A stretch of 8,875 nucleotides of DNA from Thermococcus sp. Lineage in GTDB: Archaea; Methanobacteriota_B; Thermococci; Thermococcales; Thermococcaceae. A program made the position numbers and the translations under genes. The notes beneath the pieces were generated by a model. It was not told where the DNA came from. It searched no databases and worked only from the letters and a program-made list of their open reading frames with translations. Below, piece by piece: positions 1-5,632 of this stretch (the stretch's first letter is position 1; every line of letters begins with the position of its first letter). The stretch is taken from positions 1-8,875 of the forward strand of contig JALVWX010000143.1 of the NCBI GenBank assembly GCA_027023165.1. Direction: 5' to 3'.

Positions 1-127
1 AACTGAGGTCGTTGGGGAGATACCCCTCATCCCAAAGGAGAGCCTCAAAGAGGTCAGGGACGCCGACGAGCTCATTGACCTGATAGAGGAACTGAAAAGA
101 GAGATAAAGCGCGGGCTCTTCGGATGA
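1..127 (+). CDS. C-terminal tail of an unrecognised protein (5' end outside window)
   Basis: An open frame enters from the left edge (first full codon at 2) and ends with TGA at 125-127, giving 41 residues. It begins TEVVGEIPLIPKES, continues through an acidic helix (DADELIDLIEELKRE) and ends KRGLFG. Codon use resembles the neighbours. The strand-like 'VVGEIPLI' followed by a charged helix would suit the end of a Rossmann-like or P-loop NTPase fold, but that is only an impression and I do not recognise the family. Its stop codon abuts the stop codon of the convergent HD-domain gene with no spacer. Confidence 0.75.
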   Translation, partial: TEVVGEIPLIPKESLKEVRDADELIDLIEELKREIKRGLFG

Positions 128-1378
128 TCAGTCGAATATGACCTTCTTCCACACGTCCCTGAGTCTGGGCACGTATTCTTTTGGTGATGCTATCAACACG
201 GCCCAGCGCGGCGTCTGTCTCCTCTTGAGGGCATTGGCGAGGGGGGTCACCTTCGTAAGCGGTCTGACCTCTCCGCTCGGAAGGAGAACGTTTATCTCGG
301 TCGATTTGAGCCTCGGCTCGCTGAGCATCAGGTCGGCTATGCTGAACTCGAGGATGACCTCGCCCTCTCTGGCGCCAACGGCGTCCGCTAAAGCGCGCTC
401 TATCTCCTGCCTCCTCTTAACGTTCCGGTAAGCCGTTAAAAGCTCCCTCTTCTCCTCGGTGCTCAGCTCGTCGGCGCTCGCTAGGACGGCGGCCTTGTAG
501 AGCTCGCGGTACTTCACGCGCCTCACCATTTCAGCCGGGAGGCCCTCCAAATCCTCAAGTTCGACCAGAACGCGGCAGTCTATCATCCTCCAGAAGTCCC
601 AGAGGTGGCCCTCCTCGAGGGCGAACTCCAGCGCTCTGGTCAGCATCCCCTCGGCTATTTTAACCGTGTGGTGGAAGTAGACGCGCGAGTACATCAGCGA
701 GCGCGCCACCATCATTCCCTCGACCGCTTCAACGCCCTTCTCATCGACCACAAGCTCCCCACCGTGGATTCTGAGCACCTTCAGAAGCCTCTCAAGGTCA
801 ATTATGCCGTGGGCGACGCCGGTGTAGTGGGCGTCCCTTATAAGGTAGTCGAGCTGGTCTACGTCAACATCCCCGTGGAGCATCTGGCCGAGGTACGGCT
901 TCTCCGCCTTCCCGAGGATGAGGCTGGCAACATCTTTGGGAGTGAAGTCGTAGCCGTAGCTCTCGATTATCTCAGGAATCCTGCCGCCGTTCTCGCTCTC
1001 GGTGATGTTTATCCGCCCAAGGATTATGTCCTGGCCGAGGCGCATGTGGTCGTGCTCCCTAACGTAGTGCTTGTAGATGCTCTCGAAGGTGTGACTGAAG
1101 GGGCCGTGGCCGATGTCGTGGAGGAGCGCCCCGACCTGGAGGAGCATGCTCTCGTCCCCGCTCAGCCCGACCTCACTGGAGAGCCTCCTGGCGATGTTCC
1201 ATGCGCCGAGCGAGTGCTCGAAGCGGCTGTGGTTCGCTCCTGGGTAGACCAGATACGCCAAGCCGAGCTGCCTTATGTTCCTGAGCCTCTGGAACTCGGG
1301 TGTTTTAACGAGGTCGAGGATGAGTCCGGTCAGCTTCATGCTCCCGTGAATCCCGTCGTGAATAATCTTTCCATCCAT
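128..1378 (-). CDS. HD-domain metal-dependent phosphohydrolase, SAMHD1/dNTPase-like
   Basis: Probable cytoplasmic dNTP triphosphohydrolase or related HD nucleotidase, which would cut the triphosphate from dNTPs and limit the nucleotide pool. Seen in the sequence (416 aa from the ATG at 1378): the opening 'DGIHG' and 'TPEFQRLRNIRQLG' segments typical of this family; 'YPGANHSRFEHSLG' with the first metal histidine near residue 55; 'LLHDIGHGPFSHTF' with the HD pair near 87-88; and 'DVDQLDYLIRDAHYTG' with the last metal aspartate near 174. These line up one for one with SAMHD1 H167, H206/D207 and D311, and Tyr178/Asp182 with SAMHD1 Y315/D319. No SAM domain is present. The frame could open at a GTG at 1387, but a GGTGGTG ribosome binding site covers that codon and the TATA box at 1410-1417 puts the transcript start near 1388, so the ATG at 1378 is preferred. 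Substrate is inferred from the family; another nucleotide cannot be excluded. Confidence 0.9.
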   Translation of the reverse strand: MDGKIIHDGIHGSMKLTGLILDLVKTPEFQRLRNIRQLGLAYLVYPGANHSRFEHSLGAWNIARRLSSEVGLSGDESMLLQVGALLHDIGHGPFSHTFESIYKHYVREHDHMRLGQDIILGRINITESENGGRIPEIIESYGYDFTPKDVASLILGKAEKPYLGQMLHGDVDVDQLDYLIRDAHYTGVAHGIIDLERLLKVLRIHGGELVVDEKGVEAVEGMMVARSLMYSRVYFHHTVKIAEGMLTRALEFALEEGHLWDFWRMIDCRVLVELEDLEGLPAEMVRRVKYRELYKAAVLASADELSTEEKRELLTAYRNVKRRQEIERALADAVGAREGEVILEFSIADLMLSEPRLKSTEINVLLPSGEVRPLTKVTPLANALKRRQTPRWAVLIASPKEYVPRLRDVWKKVIFD

Positions 1379-1407
1379 CGGCACCACCGCTGGAGATTTG
1401 AGAACCG

Positions 1408-1418
1408 CCTTAAATAAG
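1408..1418 (-). promoter_or_regulatory. TATA-box promoter of the HD phosphohydrolase gene
   Basis: Read on the minus strand the site is TTATTTAA within CTTATTTAAGG, centred about 35 nt before the ATG at 1378. Archaeal transcription starts about 25 nt downstream of the TATA centre, so the leader would be about 10 nt and would consist mainly of the GGTGGTG ribosome binding site. This suggests the HD gene is transcribed independently of the upstream ligase-like gene. Confidence 0.65.
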
Positions 1419-1480
1419 TTTTCGGCATTGTGACAACGAAGAGGTAGAGTGGAGAAGAAAAGGAGGCTTTTGCCGGGCCT

Positions 1481-2764
1481 TCAGATGTCCCTGCCAACAA
1501 TGTAGATCCTCTTCGTCTTGCCGAGCCTCTTCGGGAGGTCCGCGCGGAGCTTCTCGAGCGGGACGGCCTCTATCACAAGTTCCGCCTGCTTAGATTCCTC
1601 GACTTCATAGCGGACCGGGTTGTTGGCCTCGTATATGAGCTCCCTCACCTCGTCCTCTATCCCGGCCGGCTTTTTGTCCCTGTAGGCGACGCGGATTACT
1701 GCTTTCGGCCTCGGGTTTTCCGGCGAGAGCGGATGGTAGATTATCACGAAGTCAAGGAGGTCGGGATGGTTGTAGACTATCTCCATGACCTGGTCTATGT
1801 GGAGTTTCGCCCCGGCGAGGCTTACCACGTCCTTGACGCGGATGATGTTCCTCACCTTTCCGCCCTCGACCCTTGCGAGATCCCCTATGTCGTAGTTGAA
1901 GAGCGGAAGCCCGGTCAGCTCTCCCTCGCGCATCACCTTGGTCATGTATATCCGCTTGTATTGGTCGTAGCCGTCTCCGTCGTCCTTGAGGACCACTATC
2001 GACTCCGTGAAGATGAAGGGAGAGCTTTTATTTCTCGTTATCACGCGGTAGCCGGTCACATCGTCCTCCGTGGAGCCAAAGTTGTCTACGATAACAGCGT
2101 TGGGGAACAGCTCCAGCGTGGCCTTCGCAAGCTCCGGCGTGAGGGTTTCGCCGCCAACGACTATCGTCTGAATGTCGTTCTTTATCGATTCGGGGAGGGT
2201 GAGGCCGAGGTTGTATGCTGTTGCCGTAAGGCAGAAGATTGACGTCGGCTTTATGTCCTCAAACTCCCGCAGGAGGGCGTTTCTGTCGAGGAGGTATCGA
2301 ATGGGCACCTGATAGTAGGCAGTCTTGGCATTGACGGCCTCAAAGCCCCCGTAGGCGAACATCCCCGATGACGAGGGGAGAGGCGGGAAGAAGGAGGCTA
2401 TCCTGTCGCCCCCGTCCATGTACTCCCGTATCCACGGTTCAAGCTGTCTGCCCGTTCTGATGCGGTCGTCCCTGGTGTAGGGAACCCTCTTGGGTTTTCC
2501 GGTCGTCCCGCTCGTCCTCATGACGGTGTAGAAAAGCCCAGGTTTTCGTATGTAGTCAGGCCATACCTCCTCTGTCCTGTACAGCTCGTGGGGTCGTATT
2601 GTGACCCTGTCAGTCAACCTTGCGAGCAGTTCGGGACTCACTTCCGCAGGGTCTACGCCCTCAAACTTCTTCCTCCAGAACGGTGTGGTTTCAACGGCAG
2701 TCCTAACCGTGTACTCGAGGTCGTCCTTTATTTCATCACCCAGTTTTCCCTCTATGATTGACAT
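1481..2764 (-). CDS. PaaK-like adenylate-forming enzyme (phenylacetate-CoA ligase / coenzyme F390 synthetase family)
   Basis: Member of the ANL superfamily that activates a carboxylate as an acyl-AMP, then usually transfers it to CoA. Numbering from the ATG at 2764 (427 aa, normal for PaaK-type enzymes): the phosphate-binding loop TSGTTGKPKR at 84-93, the NFGSTED motif at 228-234 (equivalent of YGxTE), YDIGD at 291-295 with the ribose-binding Asp, the hinge-like RVKDVVSLAGAKL at 309-321, and a lysine-rich C-terminal tail (K412, K416, K418) able to supply the catalytic lysine. The enzyme therefore looks intact. Longer starts exist at 2806 and 2794 but have no ribosome binding site, whereas GTTGAGGG lies just before the ATG at 2764. 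It is divergent from a degenerate homologue at 2882. The acyl substrate cannot be read from the sequence; aryl acids or fatty acids are both possible, and a non-CoA acceptor is not excluded. Confidence 0.88.
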   Translation of the reverse strand: MSIIEGKLGDEIKDDLEYTVRTAVETTPFWRKKFEGVDPAEVSPELLARLTDRVTIRPHELYRTEEVWPDYIRKPGLFYTVMRTSGTTGKPKRVPYTRDDRIRTGRQLEPWIREYMDGGDRIASFFPPLPSSSGMFAYGGFEAVNAKTAYYQVPIRYLLDRNALLREFEDIKPTSIFCLTATAYNLGLTLPESIKNDIQTIVVGGETLTPELAKATLELFPNAVIVDNFGSTEDDVTGYRVITRNKSSPFIFTESIVVLKDDGDGYDQYKRIYMTKVMREGELTGLPLFNYDIGDLARVEGGKVRNIIRVKDVVSLAGAKLHIDQVMEIVYNHPDLLDFVIIYHPLSPENPRPKAVIRVAYRDKKPAGIEDEVRELIYEANNPVRYEVEESKQAELVIEAVPLEKLRADLPKRLGKTKRIYIVGRDI

Positions 2765-2795
2765 AGATAAACCCTCAACCTGAGTTGGCCTCATT

Positions 2796-2806
2796 GGTTT
2801 TAACAT
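2796..2806 (-). promoter_or_regulatory. Possible TATA box of the PaaK-like gene
   Basis: On the minus strand the site reads ATGTTAAAACC, centred about 37 nt before the preferred start at 2764, the same spacing as for the HD gene. It would give a leader of roughly 12 nt carrying the GTTGAGGG site and would place the two upstream in-frame ATG codons outside the mRNA. The match to a TATA consensus is only fair. Confidence 0.4.
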
Positions 2807-2851
2807 TTTCGAGTGGAGTTGTCATGAAAACAGCGGGCGAATTCAAAAATA

Positions 2852-2859
2852 CTTTTATA
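2852..2859 (+). promoter_or_regulatory. TATA box of the degenerate-ligase / DUF835 operon
   Basis: CTTTTATA preceded by an A-rich stretch (AAAAATA). Its centre lies about 27 nt before the ATG at 2882, so the mRNA should begin at or within a few bases of the start codon: leaderless or nearly so. A weak AGGT precedes the ATG but may not be in the transcript. Confidence 0.65.
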
Positions 2860-2881
2860 CCTCTGCTGCATATAGGTCGCC

Positions 2882-3940
2882 ATGAGGTATGAACACATTC
2901 TATCCCAGGTTATGGAGAGGCCGCTGGAAATCAGTGAAGACGCCGTTAGAGAATACCTCCGCGAGGTCTTTGAGTACCATACGGTATTCACGCCCCACTG
3001 GAGGGATACCAAGGAGACCTTAAATCCAGACGTTGATGAGATTTTTCAGGGTTCGCCCGCCCAAATTGTGGAGAACCTGCTGAACGGAGGATTCGCCGTC
3101 GAGGAGGACTACCTGAGGGCCAACTGGCTTCGTTTCCTGCCGGACGGATACGAGGGAAGGGTGCGCTTCTACCAGTCCTCTGGAACGACAAGGGAGAGGG
3201 CAATAGGCCACTGGGACGCGGAATACCTTAAGGCATTGGAGGCCTACCTTCGCTCCGCCCTGGACGAAATATATGGTCTCTCTCAGACATACGGCGGGGA
3301 GCACAGGATGAGGGCGGTTGCCCACGGTCCCTACGGCTGGTACCAGGACGAGGTGAGCGAGCTGGTGTGGAGCTACGGGGGGATGCTGTACTTCATCGGG
3401 ATGGAAACGGACGGCCTCAAGAAGGTCCTGAGGGAGCAGGGCCTTGAAGCCACCCTGAGGCTCCTGGAACCCCTCGTCAAATACACGGAACGCGTTATGA
3501 AAACCGACACGGAGGTAAACACCGTTCGCACGGCCCCGCCGCTCATGTCCCTCTTCGAGCCTTACTCTGAGAGAATCGAGACCGCCATAGTCAGCGGCGT
3601 TGGCATAGACGCTGACTTTTTGGAATACATACAGGAGAAGTTTTCGGGAGCAACGTTTATACCCCTTTACGGCTACTACCTATTTGGTGATCTCGTGGGA
3701 ATGCATGATGAAGGGCACTTCATTTACTATCCAAACTACCCCTTCACGCTGGTATTTCCCGTTAGGAGGGAAGGCAGTGAATGGAGGGTCGTGAGTTACG
3801 GTGAAAGGGGGCATTCTGCCTTCGTCATAGCGAGGCCGGAGGTTTTCGTGGTCAAGGTGGAAAACGAGACTTCCATCAGGGCAAGGCCCCAAAAGCCATT
3901 TAGATGGGACGGATTTTCGGATCCCCGCAGGGAGGTTTGA
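2882..3940 (+). CDS. Degenerate adenylate-forming-enzyme homologue (LuxE/PaaK-like N-domain only)
   Basis: 352 aa, soluble. It keeps the outline of an ANL N-terminal domain: a diagnostic 'RFYQSSGTTRERAIGH' at 95-110 in the place of the ATP phosphate loop, 'IVSGVGID' at 236-243 (compare IVVGGETL in the neighbour), 'PLYGYYLFGD' at 261-270 in the place of the adenine-binding YGxTE segment, and 'SYGERGHSAFV' at 305-315 in the place of the YRTGD motif. The invariant Gly and Lys of the phosphate loop are missing, the ribose-binding Asp position reads His or Gly, and the whole mobile C-terminal domain (about 100 aa) with the catalytic lysine is absent. The length and the SSGTT signature recall LuxE acyl-protein synthetases, but they also fit an inactive regulatory or scaffold paralogue of the divergent gene at 1481-2764. 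It ends in TGA only 7 nt before the next gene, so the two are co-transcribed and probably translationally coupled. Function inferred from remote similarity only. Confidence 0.6.
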   Translation: MRYEHILSQVMERPLEISEDAVREYLREVFEYHTVFTPHWRDTKETLNPDVDEIFQGSPAQIVENLLNGGFAVEEDYLRANWLRFLPDGYEGRVRFYQSSGTTRERAIGHWDAEYLKALEAYLRSALDEIYGLSQTYGGEHRMRAVAHGPYGWYQDEVSELVWSYGGMLYFIGMETDGLKKVLREQGLEATLRLLEPLVKYTERVMKTDTEVNTVRTAPPLMSLFEPYSERIETAIVSGVGIDADFLEYIQEKFSGATFIPLYGYYLFGDLVGMHDEGHFIYYPNYPFTLVFPVRREGSEWRVVSYGERGHSAFVIARPEVFVVKVENETSIRARPQKPFRWDGFSDPRREV

Positions 3941-3947
3941 TTGAAGA

Positions 3948-5043
3948 ATGGATGGAGTTAGCGCTCTGGTGGATATGGAATTTTCAATCGTACTGCTGGG
4001 GGACATCGCGGCATCCATATGGATGCTGAGGGTTTACCTCAAGAACAGGCGTATATCAGCGCTTTCTTTCTCCCTTGCATGGTTATTTGACGCCCTCGCG
4101 ATGATCTTTTCGGCCTCATCATTCACACCCTTAAACTACCTTGGCTACATATCAATAACCGTCTTCTCCGCCCTGATATTCTACGGCGCCGTGAGGTTCC
4201 TGGATGAGGAGGACATTTCGGTGCTCAGTCAGACGGCATGCTATTTCTCTCTGATTCCGCCATCACTGATGGCCTACCTGATTCTCGTTTACCTTTACAC
4301 CGACGATGCAGTATGGACCTTCAGTGGAGCGGCGGCTCTTGGTATAGCCAGTGCATTCGTTATAGCTGGTGGCTTCCTTCTACGTCCCCTCCAGGAGATT
4401 TACCCAAGGATCATGACCTACCTATACCTCAGCATAGTTCTCTTTGGGGTACACCTCATCCCGGCGGCGATGTTCGGTTACCACAAGTGGTACCTCCCAA
4501 TAGGTTTCATGTTCTCAGCGGCTCTCATAGTCACGATGGTCTGGGCACTCTTCAAGCTGACATCGACCGAAAGGTTCAGTATCCCAGCAAATACCGTTCC
4601 ACAGGAACTTGACATTAAACCAGGCGTTCTGTTGATCGATGTAAGCGAGTACCGGAAAATCAAAGAACAGCTCTCGGAGTTCCCGGCTTTGGCTTTTCTC
4701 CGTGACATATCAGATGCCCCCAATGCATGGCAGGCCTACTTCGTCACCGCAGTGCCCTTCAAAGACTCGAGCGACAGAGTTATCCCTCCCACGAGTCTAG
4801 CGAAGATGACCGAGCTGGCCTTCCAGTACTTTGAGAGCTTCAAAAAAGCCGGGGGAGGCGGCGTGGTCATTCTGGACTGCATCGAGTACCTGATGGTCTA
4901 CAATAACTGGGACTCCCTCATGAAGTTCCTCTCAAAGCTCCGCGATTTTGCTATCGTCAGCGGGGGGGGCCCTGGTGGTGGTTATAGAACGCGACAGCTT
5001 TGAGCCAACGAAGTATGGCCAGCTGGTCAAGCTTATGGAGTGA
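3948..5043 (+). CDS. Seven-helix membrane protein with C-terminal DUF835 domain, frameshifted at a G8 run
   Basis: The literal frame runs 3948-5003 (351 aa). Hydrophobic segments at about 12-31, 36-57, 61-84, 93-117, 122-145, 153-178 and 182-205 give seven transmembrane helices. From about residue 225 a soluble domain of DUF835 type follows (GVLLIDVSEY, VTAVPFKDS, then 'GGGVVILDCIEYLMVYN' and 'SLMKFLSKLRDFAIVSGG'). At G4962-4969 the frame changes. Read with seven G, the protein continues S-GG-ALVVVIERDSFEP... to TGA at 5041-5043, the expected last strand and helix of DUF835, for 364 aa. As written it ends with a glycine-rich GPGGGYRTRQL tail. The cause could be a sequencing error, a phase-variable tract or a real mutation. 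A GGAGGT at 3931-3936, inside the end of the preceding gene, serves the ATG at 3948. DUF835 is of unknown biochemical role; the architecture suggests a membrane sensor or signalling protein (inference). Confidence 0.8.
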
Positions 5044-5047
5044 GCAG

Positions 5048-5056
5048 TTTTATATA
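5048..5056 (+). promoter_or_regulatory. Strong TATA box of the H/ACA RNA gene
   Basis: TTTTATATA lies only 4 nt after the stop codon of the repaired DUF835 frame. Its centre is about 26 nt before G5079, the first base of the first RNA hairpin stem, exactly the archaeal TATA-to-start spacing. Confidence 0.8.
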
Positions 5057-5078
5057 CCCCTCTTCCTCAATCCAAGAT

Positions 5079-5292
5079 GCCCCCGCGCGAGGACCCCGGG
5101 GAGAATGAACCGGGGGGCGATGCGGGGGCTACAGCCCGGTCTCACAGCGAGGTCCCCGCGGGAGGGCCTTCCGCGTTACGGAGCGCGATGACCGCGGGAA
5201 ACCCAGACCGGGCACAGACGGCCCGCCCGGGTTAACCCGCTCGAGTTCTGCCGTCAGGCTTCAATGAGAGCGGGGGTTACGGGCGGGCCATA
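5079..5292 (+). ncRNA. Three-hairpin archaeal H/ACA guide RNA (rRNA pseudouridylation)
   Basis: Box H/ACA sRNA that would guide Cbf5-Nop10-Gar1-L7Ae to uridines in rRNA. Hairpin 1: lower stem 5079-5086/5122-5129 (8 bp), pocket 5087-5093 and 5116-5121, upper stem 5094-5099/5110-5115, kink-loop with GA at 5101-5102 and AUGA at 5105-5108, ACA at 5131-5133. Hairpin 2: lower stem 5134-5142/5205-5213 (9 bp), pocket 5143-5154 and 5199-5204, upper stem 5155-5161/5192-5198, kink-turn GA 5162-5163 with AUGA 5188-5191, ACA 5214-5216. Hairpin 3: lower stem 5220-5228/5281-5289 (9 bp), pocket 5229-5235 and 5275-5280, upper stem 5236-5242/5268-5274, kink-turn GA 5243-5244 with AUGA 5264-5267, then AUA 5290-5292. 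In all three the box lies exactly 15 nt from the upper stem, as the family requires. Three-motif H/ACA RNAs are known in Pyrococcus (from memory, Pab35/HgcF); orthology is likely but unchecked. The RNA occupies most of the gene-free gap 5044-5395, and short reading frames across it are spurious. Confidence 0.93.
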
Positions 5293-5326
5293 TCCCTCGT
5301 TTCCCAAAGTTTCCACGTTTGTGTTA

Positions 5327-5334
5327 CTTTTTAT
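5327..5334 (+). terminator. T-rich stop signal after the H/ACA RNA
   Basis: CTTTTTATT follows the third hairpin by about 35 nt, the first run of five T after the RNA body. Archaeal RNA polymerase ends on such tracts without needing a hairpin. An earlier short TTT at 5300-5302 could give a tighter 3' end. Confidence 0.4.
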
Positions 5335-5357
5335 TATGGTATGTCAAATATGAAGAG

Positions 5358-5372
5358 AAAACGTTATTAACA
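5358..5372 (+). promoter_or_regulatory. Promoter of the 78-residue gene; 15-mer shared with the moaB promoter
   Basis: AAAACGTTATTAACA holds a TATA-like TTATTAA centred about 29 nt before the ATG at 5396, implying a very short leader of about 4 nt. The core GTTA-T-TAAC is a perfect inverted repeat around one base. The same 15 bases occur on the minus strand at 7362-7376 before moaB. Confidence 0.6.
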
Positions 5373-5395
5373 TCCATGTCATTAAACATACTGCA

Positions 5396-5632
5396 ATGAC
5401 CTGCATTACAAAGGATGACCGGAACGTTGTGGAGGTTAAGGAACTGCTTCCATGGGTTAAGGAAACGCCGGTTAGGGACATCCTAGATGCCCCGGAGGAG
5501 AAGCTGTACCTCATCAGGATGATGAAAGAGGGGATGGATGAACGCGACCCTCCCCTTGACCTGCCGGAGGAGCTTCAGGGTATAGTAAAGACGAAGAGCC
5601 TCACCGGCCTGATGGAGGGGATACTTCAGTAG
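5396..5632 (+). CDS. Small acidic protein of unknown function (78 aa)
   Basis: I do not recognise the family. The protein is soluble, rich in Glu, Asp, Leu and Met, mostly helical by composition, with 'VKELLPWVKETPVRDIL' near the start, 'MMKEGMDERDPPLDLPEEL' in the middle and 'KSLTGLMEGILQ' at the end. There is no signal peptide, no membrane helix and only one Cys (residue 3). No ribosome binding site precedes the ATG, but a TATA-like box about 29 nt upstream predicts an almost leaderless mRNA, which is normal in archaea. The codon use and the regular promoter support a real gene. It converges on moeA and its last 7 nt overlap the moeA stop region. Its promoter shares a 15-mer with that of moaB, so a role linked to the molybdenum/tungsten cofactor is possible but purely contextual. 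Confidence 0.7.
   Translation: MTCITKDDRNVVEVKELLPWVKETPVRDILDAPEEKLYLIRMMKEGMDERDPPLDLPEELQGIVKTKSLTGLMEGILQ

Noticed and set aside
605..1417. Long + strand open frame of 270 codons opposite the HD-domain gene
   Set aside because: It is the mirror of the HD phosphohydrolase reading frame; its product has no domain and an unnatural composition, while the minus-strand frame carries all HD motifs.
2776..2787. Small inverted repeat CAAC-CTGA-GTTG near the ribosome binding site of the PaaK-like gene
   Set aside because: A 4-bp stem is expected by chance and has no supporting context; an RNA switch is not supported.
3680..4018. 112-codon minus-strand frame across the junction of the 352-aa gene and the DUF835 gene
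   Set aside because: It is antisense to two well supported frames with a proper ribosome binding site between them and encodes nothing recognisable.
5000..5191. 63-codon + strand frame after the DUF835 gene
   Set aside because: Its first 13 residues lie in the true end of the frameshift-repaired DUF835 frame region, and the rest runs through the H/ACA RNA stems; no promoter or ribosome site suits it.
5079..5292. RNase P RNA or SRP (7S) RNA as identity of the GC-rich structured region
   Set aside because: No GAGGAAAGUCC-type RNase P core or SRP helix 8 signature is present; three H/ACA modules account for the whole sequence.
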